Source: JABDBE01 sp963832245 (GTDB lineage Bacteria; Acidobacteriota; Terriglobia; Terriglobales; Acidobacteriaceae). From it: 64,000 bases of DNA. The position numbers and the translations under genes were made by a program. The DNA lies in NCBI GenBank assembly GCA_963832245.1, contig CAWHTG010000003.1:558001-622000 (forward strand). The letters are read 5' to 3'. Positions 41,275 to 49,911 of this stretch are shown here, piece after piece (position 1 is the first letter of the stretch; every line of letters begins with the position of its first letter). The notes under the pieces were generated by a model. That model saw only the letters and a program-made list of their open reading frames with translations. It ran no database searches and was not told the origin of the DNA.

Positions 41275-42342
41275 TTGGTGACGAAACATATGTCCGGTGC
41301 GGCGCTTCAGATTCCGGAGACGCTTCCGCGTGCTCAACTGGAGTCGCGCTCGAACACCAGGGTCGATGTGCTCGTCATCGGCGCCGGGCCTACAGGTCTC
41401 GCTTGCGCGATCGAAGCGCAAAAGGCCGGATTCAAGGTCATCGCGATTGATAAAGGCTGCGTAGTTAACTCGATTTTCAACTATCCGGCCAACATGACTT
41501 TCTTTACCACGCCCGAATTGCTGGAGATTGGCGACATCCCTTTCAGCACCGCCAACCAAAAACCGACGCGACACGAGGCACTCGAATATTACCGGAAGGT
41601 GGCCGAGCATTATCGTTTGTGGATCGCGCAGTACCAGTGGGTGAAAACGGTAAATGGGCCAGACGGGGATTTCCAGGTTACGACCACTGATCGCCTTGGA
41701 AGAGTCTACGATTACCACACGCGCAAGCTGATCGTGGCAACCGGCTACTACGACCTGGCAAACATGATGAATATTCCCGGGGAAGACCTGCCAAAAGTGT
41801 TTCACTATTACCACGAGCCGCATCCCTACTTCGATAACGACGTTCTGGTCATCGGGGGCAAGAATTCCGCAGCCATTTCGGCGCTCGATCTGTGGCGGCA
41901 TGGAGCGCGGGTTACGTTGGTCTATCGTGGGCCGAAGCTGCATCACCACGTCAAGTACTGGATTCTGCCCGACATTGAGAATCGCATCAAGAGCGGCGAC
42001 ATCAAGGCTTACTTTAACAGTTCGGCAATAGAGGTTGCCCCAGATCACGTTGTGATCGACACGCCCGAGGGCGTGCTTCATCTTAAGAACGATTTCGTTT
42101 TTGCTTTGACCGGATACCATCCCGATTACGATTTCCTGCGCTCGATGGGCATTGAGCTTTCGGCCAATCAGTGCCGTCCGGTATGCGATCCTGAAACGCT
42201 GGAGAGCAATGTGCCTGGCATCTATGTGGCCGGCGTCATTGTGGCTGGTTCTAGAACCAACGAAATTTTCATCGAAAACGGACGCTTTCACGGCCAGCAG
42301 ATCGCCAAGCACTTGCGGTACAAGTTGGGAAAGAGCGCCTAG
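41275..42342 (+). CDS. ypdA: YpdA-family bacillithiol disulfide reductase-like flavoprotein
   Basis: 355 residues. FAD-binding motif V-L-V-I-G-A-G-P-T-G-L-A (about 31-42), the YpdA-type segment K-G-C-V-V-N-S-I-F-N-Y-P, second nucleotide motif V-L-V-I-G-G-K-N-S-A-A-I-S-A and the ending G-I-Y-V-A-G-V-I. It has no C-x-x-C pair, unlike thioredoxin reductases. YpdA reduces bacillithiol disulfide with NADPH in Firmicutes; the low-molecular-weight thiol here is unknown. Alternative starts TTG 41275, GTG 41278 and ATG 41290 exist; AGGGA is best spaced for TTG. Single gene. Confidence 0.87.
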   Translation: MVTKHMSGAALQIPETLPRAQLESRSNTRVDVLVIGAGPTGLACAIEAQKAGFKVIAIDKGCVVNSIFNYPANMTFFTTPELLEIGDIPFSTANQKPTRHEALEYYRKVAEHYRLWIAQYQWVKTVNGPDGDFQVTTTDRLGRVYDYHTRKLIVATGYYDLANMMNIPGEDLPKVFHYYHEPHPYFDNDVLVIGGKNSAAISALDLWRHGARVTLVYRGPKLHHHVKYWILPDIENRIKSGDIKAYFNSSAIEVAPDHVVIDTPEGVLHLKNDFVFALTGYHPDYDFLRSMGIELSANQCRPVCDPETLESNVPGIYVAGVIVAGSRTNEIFIENGRFHGQQIAKHLRYKLGKSA

Positions 42343-42360
42343 CCTTGGCCTTAGCTCGCA

Positions 42361-42425
42361 TGGTCATCCTGAGCGCAGTAGCTGCTGCGCAAAGCGCGGC
42401 AGCTACGGAGTCGAAGGACCCCCGA
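42361..42425. repeat. REP-like repeat (GTCATCCTGAG form) with 13-bp hairpin
   Basis: GTCATCCTGAGCGCA and GGAGTCGAAGGACCCC flank GTAGCTGCTGCGC (42378-42390), loop AAA, GCGCGGCAGCTAC (42394-42406), fully paired with one T-G wobble. Confidence 0.8.
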
Positions 42426-42525
42426 GGTGTGTTCACCAGTTAAATGTTGGAAGGCATTCTCCCAACCAGCTCTCTTGCTTCCCGGTAGAACTCCCTGATG
42501 CGGCATGCTCACAACCGGCTTACTC

Positions 42526-42582
42526 GGGGTCCTTCGACTACGTTGCCATCGCTTCGCGATGGCAACTCCGCTCAGGATGACC
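42526..42582. repeat. REP-like repeat (GTCATCCTGAG form), reverse, different hairpin
   Basis: GGGGTCCTTCGACTAC and TCCGCTCAGGATGACC flank a perfect stem GTTGCCATCGC (42542-42552), loop TTC, GCGATGGCAAC (42556-42566). The arms match the element at 42361 in opposite orientation; the stem does not. Confidence 0.8.
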
Positions 42583-42598
42583 GAGAATTTGACGGGGC

Positions 42599-42931
42599 CT
42601 ACGTGAGCGTAACTGTTTCCTCTCCTAATTGCTGGTTGATCAAACGGGAAACCAAGGGCTTCAACTCTTCCCCCGTCTTCGTCAACACGAAGGCCCGGTT
42701 CGCGTCCGACCAGTCCAGCTTGAAACTGGTAGCTAGCGCCGAAATCCATATTTGCCGCACTGGCGCGTTGGGTGAGATGACAAATCGCGAACCATCCTCG
42801 AAAGAAATGTGCAGGGCTCCCGCCTGGTCCTCCACTTCAAGTTCCGCTGATTCTTCGGCTGCAATCAGACTCTGCTTTAGGGATTCGAGGGCGACGTCCG
42901 CCCGCTTGCGAAAATCATTCTCATCGAGCAT
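42599..42931 (-). CDS. cyaY: Frataxin-like iron protein CyaY
   Basis: 110 residues of the frataxin fold. It starts MLDENDFRKRADVALESLKQ, an acidic-tipped first helix. Beta strands follow with L-E-V-E-D-Q-A-G-A-L-H-I-S-F and the family hallmark P-V-R-Q-I-W-I-S-A, then F-K-L-D-W. CyaY binds iron and modulates iron-sulfur cluster assembly through IscS. Single gene between hairpin repeats and the S9 peptidase gene. The assignment rests on the R-Q-I-W-x-S/A and overall order, as sequence similarity in this family is low. Confidence 0.8.
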   Translation of the reverse strand: MLDENDFRKRADVALESLKQSLIAAEESAELEVEDQAGALHISFEDGSRFVISPNAPVRQIWISALATSFKLDWSDANRAFVLTKTGEELKPLVSRLINQQLGEETVTLT

Positions 42932-43017
42932 GAAAACATATTATAGAAGCTCTTAACTCTCAGCCGTTAGCTTTCAGCGCTAACCTCATAAGGGCGCGGC
43001 CAGGAGCCAGGAGCTAG

Positions 43018-44952
43018 CTATTTCAGCAAATACTCCTTCACAAACATTACCGTGGAGTAAAATTGATAATCCTGGTTTTTCTTTTTCGCGAAGCCGTGGC
43101 CTTCGTCCTTCGCCATCAGCCACCATACCGGGGTGCCGTTCTGGCGGACAATCGTAACCATCTGCTCGGACTCGGTTACCGGTACACGAGGATCGTTCTT
43201 GCCAGCAATAATAAATATGGGCTTGGTAATGTTCTTGGCTTTATTTGCTGGCGCAATGCCCTCCAGGAACTGGCGCATCTTGGGATCGCGCTCGTCACCG
43301 TATTCCACGCGGCGCAGATCCTGGCGATAGCCCGAAGTGTGCTCCAGAAACGTGACCAGGTTTGAGGGCCCGACCACGTCCACCGAACAGCAGATGCGGT
43401 CGTTGTAATTGGTTGCCACCGCCAGCGTCATAAAGCCGCCGTAGCTGCCGCCTGTCACCAGTACTCGGCCAGAATCAAGGCCGGGCTGAGTCTCAATCCA
43501 GTCCAACAGCGTGTTGATATCCCGATAAGAACCTTCGCGCAACATTCCGTTGTCGAGACCGAGGAAGGTCTTGCCGTAGCCCGTCGAACCGCGCACGTTC
43601 GGCGCGATCATCGCGATTCCGAGTTCGTTCATGTAGTAATCCCAGCGGCCGGGAAAACTGGGTCGGAATTGTCCCTCAGGGCCGCCGTGAATATTGATAA
43701 TCACGGGCCGCTTGCCGGTGAACTTCGCGGGCGGCCGGTAGAGAAACCCGCTGATCGTGCGTCCGTCCCACGATTTCCAGTGGATGAGCTCAGGTTCGGG
43801 AAAATTCGCGGTGTTGAGGCCGCCGGTTTCACTGAAGGTCCACCGTTCGATCTTGCCGGTTTTTATGTCCAGTGAATAAACGTCCGAACTGGAGCGCGCC
43901 GAGGACAAACTGAAACCGAGGTCGCGGTTATTCTGGTGCCAGCTCAGGTTGGAGATAACCCCTTTGGGGATTCCGGCGACAGGTCTCTCCTTGCGGCTCG
44001 CCGTATCGAGCAGGTGCAATACCCCGAACCCGTCTTCGTTGGTTACAAAAGCGATGGTCTTGCCATCCCGAGAAAGATCAAATCCTTCTACGTCCCAGGG
44101 GATGTTGCTGCTGAGATAGGTATGCTCCTTGGTCGCCAGATCAACATACGCCAATCGTTGAAACTCAGAATCCTTGTTAGTCGTAACGTAAATACCCTTT
44201 CCGTCTTTGCTGAAACGACCGGAATCGTAGGCGACCTTCACCGCGCCCTTGGGCGTGATCAAAGTCTTTGCCCCACTGCTGGCATCCATCGTCCAGAGGT
44301 AGCTTTCCTCAGAAGAGATGCCCTCGACCGCCAGAATCGTGCGCCCATCCGGAGACCAATCGAGGGCGCTCCAGCCTCCGCCGTTGAGCGCCGCAAGTAG
44401 ATGGTCGCTCTTCGGATCGGCGGGATCGACTACATACAAATCGACGTCGTTGCCAGTACGCCGCGTGGACCCATACGCTAGCCTCTCGCCGGCATACGAC
44501 CACACCGGGTCGGTGTTCCGCGACTTACCGTCGGTGAGCAGAGTCGTGTCCCCGGTCGCCAGATCGTAACGGTAGAGCTGAAAAAACTCGCCTCCACCTA
44601 CATCCTTCGAGAACACAAAAGAAGCGCCATTCGTCGGAGAATACCAGGCTCCTCCCACCCGGTCGGCGTAGAAGGTCAATTGGGTTCGAGCGCCGCCGGG
44701 AGACTTCACCAAGTGCACCTGGGCGGTATCGGCAAAACGGGTGGTGATCAGCATCTCTCGCGCGGACGGGTTCCAACTCTGCAGATTCGCCGCGCGAAAG
44801 TTGGTGTAGCGCTCCACGGTCTCGGCTAGTGAAGCGGGAATCTTGGGAATGCCCTCCACGACGAGGTTCTCGTTGGGAACGATCACCTCGCTCTGCGGAA
44901 ACGCCGCAGCCGCGAGCAACAGGACTCCCGCTATCCGAAACAGAGATTTCAT
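43018..44952 (-). CDS. Exported S9-family prolyl oligopeptidase-like peptidase
   Basis: 644 residues. A signal peptide (1-20, L-L-L-A-A-A-A-F-P-Q) is followed by a WD40-like beta propeller with TolB-type strands (about 60-370) and an alpha/beta hydrolase domain. The nucleophile is in G-G-S-Y-G-G-F (about residue 500), with Asp in K-N-D-P-R-V-P and His in D-E-G-H-G-F, so the catalytic triad is complete. Such enzymes cleave short peptides, often in the periplasm. ATG at 44952 has AGGGAG 7 bases upstream. Divergent from fabH. Confidence 0.92.
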   Translation of the reverse strand: MKSLFRIAGVLLLAAAAFPQSEVIVPNENLVVEGIPKIPASLAETVERYTNFRAANLQSWNPSAREMLITTRFADTAQVHLVKSPGGARTQLTFYADRVGGAWYSPTNGASFVFSKDVGGGEFFQLYRYDLATGDTTLLTDGKSRNTDPVWSYAGERLAYGSTRRTGNDVDLYVVDPADPKSDHLLAALNGGGWSALDWSPDGRTILAVEGISSEESYLWTMDASSGAKTLITPKGAVKVAYDSGRFSKDGKGIYVTTNKDSEFQRLAYVDLATKEHTYLSSNIPWDVEGFDLSRDGKTIAFVTNEDGFGVLHLLDTASRKERPVAGIPKGVISNLSWHQNNRDLGFSLSSARSSSDVYSLDIKTGKIERWTFSETGGLNTANFPEPELIHWKSWDGRTISGFLYRPPAKFTGKRPVIINIHGGPEGQFRPSFPGRWDYYMNELGIAMIAPNVRGSTGYGKTFLGLDNGMLREGSYRDINTLLDWIETQPGLDSGRVLVTGGSYGGFMTLAVATNYNDRICCSVDVVGPSNLVTFLEHTSGYRQDLRRVEYGDERDPKMRQFLEGIAPANKAKNITKPIFIIAGKNDPRVPVTESEQMVTIVRQNGTPVWWLMAKDEGHGFAKKKNQDYQFYSTVMFVKEYLLK

Positions 44953-45119
44953 CAATACGCTCCCTGCAAGTTGTTAAAAGAAAGTATGGCATCTTAAGCT
45001 GGAGGGAACAAACCCGTCAACGACAACTCAACCACATAAATTGGACATTGCCGCTTGTATGCGTCAAAATACCGAGTTCACATTTCATCGCTAACATTCC
45101 ATCCTGGAGAACTCATAGA

Positions 45120-46118
45120 GTGAGCCAACTTGTGCGCGTCAAGATCAGCGCTCTCGGAACCTACGTGCCGCCTCGCCTTTTAACCAACGCCGACCTGGAA
45201 AAGATGGTCGAAACCAGTGATCAGTGGATCACCGAACGCACGGGGATCCGCGAGCGCCACATCGTGGACAAAGGTGTCGCAACCAGCGATCTAGCGGTCG
45301 AAGCGGCGAAGAAAGCGTTGACCGAGCGTGGCATGGACGCCAGCGATCTCGACGCCATCCTGGTGGGCACGGTGACTCCCGACATGCTTTTTCCCTCGAC
45401 CGCTTGTCTGGTTCAGCACAAACTGGGAGCGAAGGGGGCTTGGGGATTTGATCTGTCGGCGGCCTGCTCGGCATTCTTGTACGCCCTGCAGGTTGGGACT
45501 CAGTTTGTGGCCACAGGCACTCACAAGCGCGTAATGGTCATCGGTTCCGACGTCATGTCATCGATCATCGACTACACCGACCGCGCCACCTGCATCATTT
45601 TCGGCGACGGCGCTGGCGCTGTTGTCCTTGAGCCCGCCGATACCGACTCCTTCGGCATGATCGACTTTATGCATGAAGTCGATGGCTCAGGGGGATGCTA
45701 TCTCTACATGCCCGGTGGCGGAAGCCTGCATCCTTCCACGCACGAGACCGTGGACCAGAAAATGCACTACGTCCACCAGGATGGTCAAGCCGTCTTCAAA
45801 TTCGCCGTGCGCAAGCAGACGGAGCTTTGTGAAGAACTTCTGAAGCGCAATGGGATTAAGGCCTCCGATATCGATGTGTTCATTGCCCATCAGGCCAACA
45901 AACGAATCATCAGCGCTACGGCGGACCGGCTGGGCTTGGGGCCGGAAAGCGTCGTCATCAACATTGACCGGTATGGAAACACCACCGCCGGAACGATTCC
46001 CTTGGCGATGGACACGGCCCGGCAAGAAGGCAGACTCAAGAAGGGTGATTTGGTGCTGCTGGCATCTGTGGGCGCAGGATTCACGGTAGGAGCGACATTG
46101 CTGCGCTGGGCGTATTAG
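45120..46118 (+). CDS. fabH: 3-oxoacyl-ACP synthase III
   Basis: 332 residues of the thiolase fold. Catalytic Cys in D-L-S-A-A-C-S-A-F (about 117), His in F-I-A-H-Q-A-N-K-R-I and Asn in N-I-D-R-Y-G-N-T-T-A-G-T-I-P; start motif G-T-Y-V-P, then T-S-D-Q-W-I-T-E-R-T-G-I. It condenses acetyl- or branched acyl-CoA with malonyl-ACP at the start of fatty acid synthesis. GTG at 45120, with GGAG about 11 bases before, fits the family's start; a longer frame back to 44829 overlaps the divergent peptidase gene. No other fab genes are next to it. Confidence 0.95.
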   Translation: MSQLVRVKISALGTYVPPRLLTNADLEKMVETSDQWITERTGIRERHIVDKGVATSDLAVEAAKKALTERGMDASDLDAILVGTVTPDMLFPSTACLVQHKLGAKGAWGFDLSAACSAFLYALQVGTQFVATGTHKRVMVIGSDVMSSIIDYTDRATCIIFGDGAGAVVLEPADTDSFGMIDFMHEVDGSGGCYLYMPGGGSLHPSTHETVDQKMHYVHQDGQAVFKFAVRKQTELCEELLKRNGIKASDIDVFIAHQANKRIISATADRLGLGPESVVINIDRYGNTTAGTIPLAMDTARQEGRLKKGDLVLLASVGAGFTVGATLLRWAY

Positions 46119-46144
46119 CGGCGTCCCGCAATCACAAATGCAAT

Positions 46145-46200
46145 GTCATCCTGAGCGGAGTTGCCGTCGCGCCAGCGATGGCGACGCAGTCGAAGGATCC
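46145..46200. repeat. REP-like repeat (GTCATCCTGAG form) with another hairpin
   Basis: GTCATCCTGAGCGGA and GCAGTCGAAGGATCC flank GTTGCCGTCGC (46160-46170), loop GCCA, GCGATGGCGAC (46175-46185), fully paired if two G-T wobbles are allowed. It lies between fabH and the M1-like gene. Confidence 0.8.
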
Positions 46201-46247
46201 GTGAACGCCAGTTCCAGACTCAACGCCCTGGGCCTGCAGCTCGCACC

Positions 46248-48296
46248 TTACCCGCCATTGGCGCCGCTGTCGCTTTTCTTCTGCTGCTCGAATGGTTTCT
46301 GCAAATACTTCCTCGCCTCTTCCAACGCGCCTTGGGTGTTGTCGTTGGTTTGCAGGGCTTGGCGATACTCGTTGGTGGCGCGCTCGCGCTGTCCGGTAAT
46401 ATCGAAAATCTTGCCCAACTGGATGTGGCTCCAGACCTCCGTCCAGCGCGGGTCGCCATCGCCATTGAGCGAGTCGCGGTACGCGTTCGCCGACGCCTGA
46501 TAATTCTTTTGCAGGAAGAACACCTCGGCAACCCGATAGTGCGCAAGCGAGCTGTTCTTATTGACCTCGAGCGCCTTGTTGAATTCGGAAAGTGCTCCCG
46601 CAAAATCGCCCTGCTGCACCAGCGCCTGCCCGCGCTGAATGGACGCCCGCAGTTTAACGTCAGAAGAGTTCCGCAACACGCGGTTGTCCGGATCGATCGA
46701 AATCCGCCGCGGCTTGCCGAAGGTTTCCAGCGTGAAAGCCGAATCCGTTCCCACTACGTCAATGCGCTTTTCTTCGGTCTTGCCATCGGTATCAACTTTT
46801 AGCTCGACCGGCATACGGAACAGATCAAGATCCTGCGTAATCTGCCCTACGATGCGGAACCCAGGGCAACGTTGCGCGGGGGGGCATCTGTTTCCCAGGC
46901 GGTAAACCGTGTACTTGGTTTTGAATTCAGGTGCGCCCGTGGAATCGAGCCATTGGGTGAAAAACCAGGTCAGTTTATCCCCGTAACTCTGCTCCGCAAC
47001 GGCAGTGAAATCGTCCAACGACGCCGACTTGCCCGCATATTTTGTGGCAAACGTGCGCATCGTCTGGTCATACTTCTGATCCCCTTCAACCCAGCGCAGC
47101 ATGTGCAAAATCATCGCGCCTTTGTCAGTAGCGAGGGACTGGAACTCAGGAGAAAACATGTCCAGCTTGCCAATGGTGGCCAGCGGGACCGAGTCGTAAG
47201 CCAGCGCACCAACCGACATATCTTTCACCACTTCTTCCAAACCAGCGCTCCCGGCGGCATTTTCCACGTAGCGGGCTTCCGAGTACCGGGCAAATCCGTC
47301 ACACAGCCACCAGTCATCAATAGACGCGGGACTCACCGAAGCTCCCCACCACTGATGCGAAATGGTGTTTGCCAGCAACCGGTAATTCACTTTGTCGGTC
47401 ACTGCGCGACTCGCAACGGCTGCCATCTCGGGAGCCCAGGCCGAGGGCACGGTGTCATCCGGAATCTCGACGATCCTCAGCGTCGTAGAAGGCGCCGTCC
47501 CGTATAGGGTTACGTAATAGGTAAACTCTTTGATCGCGGTTTCTGCGTACATCGCGCCAAGATTTTGATGAACCGGTTTGAAAAACAAGTGCAAGTCAAC
47601 TCCGGCTTCATCACTCTTAAATTCCTGAAAGGTTCCAGCCACGATGCTGCCGGGAAAACTAGGCTTGTCCCAGATAAAGGTGTAGGTCTTACCGGGCAAC
47701 GCACCCGCTCCCCCTTTCTTTGACGGCGAACTATCTTTGACCGTCTCCTTGCCGCTGCCAATGACGACCATGTGCGCGGGAACAGTGATGTTCATCGTAG
47801 CACTGAACCGGTTGATGCCGTACGCATTCACCGGGAACCAGCGCCCAGCGTAGAGCAGATACGTAGTGTCATCGTTGATCGAGGCCAGCTTCATTCCTTG
47901 CACCGGGCTCTCGTCGGCCGAGTCGAGCGTGCCATCATAATCAAAAGTCAGGGTGGCGGAATTGCCTTTGATCAGTGGTTTCGACAACTGCACACGAACC
48001 GTGAAATCTTGAGAGATTCGCTCCGGGGATAGCGTCTGGCCAGCTTCATCGGTTACTTTGCTGACCCGTAATCCGTTGTTCAGTTCGAACGTGGCTGCAT
48101 TGATGTCTTCCAAGGCGGTAAATTTAACCTTCGCGCGGGCCACGATTTTATGGGTGTGCGGCGTAAGCTCGGCGTCGATCTGGTAATCGTCCACCCGCAG
48201 GCGTGTTTTCTCAGCGGCCCATGCGGGCAGCAAAAGTAGCAAGAGGACAAAAAGAGTTGTAAGGGCCCGACGCTGGCGCCGAGGTTGAAAGAACAT
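46248..48296 (-). CDS. M1-fold peptidase homologue lacking catalytic residues, with TPR tail
   Basis: 682 residues. After a signal peptide (about 1-27) comes the M1 aminopeptidase N-terminal beta domain (30-220) and the peptidase-like domain. The zinc motif HExxH is replaced by N-T-I-S-H in L-L-A-N-T-I-S-H-Q-W-W-G, the third ligand region reads L-C-D-G-F-A instead of N-E-G-F-A, and the G-x-M-E-N exopeptidase motif is A-P-E-M-A-A. Peptidase activity is therefore unlikely; a binding or chaperone role is possible. The C-terminus (about 540-665) has TPR repeats. Exported. It starts near a weak ribosome binding site, 114 bases before the lpxB end. Confidence 0.85.
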   Translation of the reverse strand: MFFQPRRQRRALTTLFVLLLLLLPAWAAEKTRLRVDDYQIDAELTPHTHKIVARAKVKFTALEDINAATFELNNGLRVSKVTDEAGQTLSPERISQDFTVRVQLSKPLIKGNSATLTFDYDGTLDSADESPVQGMKLASINDDTTYLLYAGRWFPVNAYGINRFSATMNITVPAHMVVIGSGKETVKDSSPSKKGGAGALPGKTYTFIWDKPSFPGSIVAGTFQEFKSDEAGVDLHLFFKPVHQNLGAMYAETAIKEFTYYVTLYGTAPSTTLRIVEIPDDTVPSAWAPEMAAVASRAVTDKVNYRLLANTISHQWWGASVSPASIDDWWLCDGFARYSEARYVENAAGSAGLEEVVKDMSVGALAYDSVPLATIGKLDMFSPEFQSLATDKGAMILHMLRWVEGDQKYDQTMRTFATKYAGKSASLDDFTAVAEQSYGDKLTWFFTQWLDSTGAPEFKTKYTVYRLGNRCPPAQRCPGFRIVGQITQDLDLFRMPVELKVDTDGKTEEKRIDVVGTDSAFTLETFGKPRRISIDPDNRVLRNSSDVKLRASIQRGQALVQQGDFAGALSEFNKALEVNKNSSLAHYRVAEVFFLQKNYQASANAYRDSLNGDGDPRWTEVWSHIQLGKIFDITGQRERATNEYRQALQTNDNTQGALEEARKYLQKPFEQQKKSDSGANGG

Positions 48297-48409
48297 TCAG
48301 GAACGTCTCCCGGGAAATCCCGCAGGTCTCTAAGCTCTATGATGAAGATTGTTACGCAAAAGATGTGCTAGGACAAGGGTTAGCCGTTTTTTCGCCGTAC
48401 AGACATAGC

Positions 48410-49603
48410 TTACCCCCGATGCAGCAGGTCGATGATCGCCTCGGCCGCTCGCTCTGCCGGGAGACGTTGGTCTGGATTCGGCCCCCGCAACAAATGTCTC
48501 ACCGCCGCCAGGCGGTCGATCATTTGAGCGCGAGCTTGCCCATCGGGAAGAATTTCGCCGAGCCGCGCGACCACTTTTTCGGCAGTGAAATCGTGCTGCA
48601 CCAACTCGGGCACGATCTCTTTTCCCGCAATCAAATTCACCATGGCAAAGTGCGGCACTTTGACCCGCGAACGCCCAAGAAAATAAGTGAGCGGAGACAC
48701 GCGATAGACCATTACGAACGGCGTGCCCATCATTGCAGCCTCGACGGTAGCTGTGCCGCTGGCAATGATGCCGGCGCGCGAATGTGCCAGCGCAGACAGG
48801 GCATCGCTAACCGGGTGAATGGAATCGCGCCTTCCAATCAGGGATTCCAGAAAGCTACGGTCCAATGTCGGCGCGACCGGCAACAGAAACTCATATCCTG
48901 AACCCAGCTTCGCAGCCGATTCCAGAATCGTGGGCAAATTCATCCGCACTTCTTTCACCCGGCTGCCGGGCATAAGCGTGATCCAGGGCTTCGCGGCATC
49001 GAGCTTGTAGGCGGAGACGTATGCCCCGCGATCGAGAGACGGCGGAGCAAGGTCGGCAAGCGGATGGCCAACGAAGGTCGCATCCACGCCACGGTCGCGA
49101 TAGAACTTCTCTTCGAAAGGGAAAATCACCAAGGCCTTGTTGACGTACTTGCGCAGCAGTCGAACCCGCCCCTGCCGCCAAGCCCAGAATTGCGGGCAGA
49201 CGTAGTACACAACAGGGATTCCGCGCTTTCGCATCTGCCTAGCCACGCGCCAGTTGAAAGCGGGTGAATCGATAACGACGGCCAGGTCAGGTCGCCGCCG
49301 ATCAGCCTCCGCGATCAGCTTGCGAAATAAACGGTAAATCTTGGGCAGATGGCTAACGATTTCGGAGATGCCGACCACCGCGAGATCTTTCGCATCCACC
49401 ACGGTCTCGCAACCCGCAGCCCGCATGCGTTCCCCACCCACCCCAAAAAATTCAACCGGCTCGGATTGCGTGGGGACAGCCGCCCTCGGCTGTCCAGCGG
49501 AGCGAAGCTCCGCAGCCGACCCTAACCTCTGTCGTAAAGCCTCAATGAGTTGAGCCCCATACATCTCACCAGAGGCCTCGCCAGCAGAGATCAGAATTCG
49601 CAC
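48410..49603 (-). CDS. lpxB: Lipid-A-disaccharide synthase
   Basis: 397 residues. It opens M-R-I-L-I-S-A-G-E-A-S-G-E-M-Y-G-A-Q-L-I, the family hallmark; the middle has P-V-V-Y-Y-V-C-P-Q-F-W-A-W-R, then P-G-S-R-V-K-E-V and S-G-T-A-T-V-E-A-A-M-M-G-T-P-F-V-M-V-Y-R. LpxB joins UDP-diacylglucosamine to lipid X in lipid A synthesis. About 20 extra residues (after R-Q-R-L-G, up to E-F-F-G-V-G-G) are encoded by two adjacent hairpins at 49474-49513, apparently an in-frame repeat insertion. Start is GTG at 49603. Other lpx genes are not in the window. Confidence 0.93.
   Translation of the reverse strand: MRILISAGEASGEMYGAQLIEALRQRLGSAAELRSAGQPRAAVPTQSEPVEFFGVGGERMRAAGCETVVDAKDLAVVGISEIVSHLPKIYRLFRKLIAEADRRRPDLAVVIDSPAFNWRVARQMRKRGIPVVYYVCPQFWAWRQGRVRLLRKYVNKALVIFPFEEKFYRDRGVDATFVGHPLADLAPPSLDRGAYVSAYKLDAAKPWITLMPGSRVKEVRMNLPTILESAAKLGSGYEFLLPVAPTLDRSFLESLIGRRDSIHPVSDALSALAHSRAGIIASGTATVEAAMMGTPFVMVYRVSPLTYFLGRSRVKVPHFAMVNLIAGKEIVPELVQHDFTAEKVVARLGEILPDGQARAQMIDRLAAVRHLLRGPNPDQRLPAERAAEAIIDLLHRG
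49474..49513. repeat. Double hairpin inside lpxB
   Basis: GGACAGCCG-CCCT-CGGCTGTCC (49474-49495) is a perfect 9-bp stem; GCGGAGC-GAA-GCTCCGC (49497-49513) is a perfect 7-bp stem. Both have the look of intergenic REP-like elements of this genome and code for the non-conserved residues near position 35-55 of LpxB. Confidence 0.65.
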
Positions 49604-49785
49604 TCAGGCATTGTAAAGGGGACAGGGAAAGCGCAGGCGCGAACTCTCGCCCGTCCTCACTGGAAGCTCTTGCACGGACCGGAACAATTCGGGCACTCGA
49701 AGCGCCAAGCCAGCCAAGCTGCTGACTTTAGAGACACCAAAGGCACGCGCAAAGCTTCGTATTAGAGTATCCTTAAGCCATCGCT

Positions 49786-49911
49786 GTGAACCTCTCGGAA
49801 TTGGCGCGAAAGATGGCTCAAGCCGCACGTGCGGGAGTCGCGATCGAGAAAAAGCGTTTGCAAGAACTTCTCGCCGAGCGGCAGAAAAAGTCCGCATCCT
49901 CTCCGCAGTGA
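49786..49911 (+). CDS. 41-residue protein coupled to the zeta-like gene
   Basis: GTG at 49786 opens a 41-codon frame (N-L-S-E-L-A-R-K-M-A-Q-A-A-R-A-G-V-A-I-E, then K-K-R-L-Q-E-L-L-A-E-R), strongly helical and basic. Its TGA overlaps the GTG of the zeta-like gene (GTGA), the usual arrangement of a small partner or antitoxin before a toxin gene. No known family is recognised; the antitoxin idea is an inference. It appears intact although the downstream gene is broken. Confidence 0.5.
   Translation: MNLSELARKMAQAARAGVAIEKKRLQELLAERQKKSASSPQ

Noticed and set aside
3791..46200. Hairpin repeats as a CRISPR array
   Set aside because: The copies are dispersed singly or in pairs, in both orientations, without regular spacers or cas genes.
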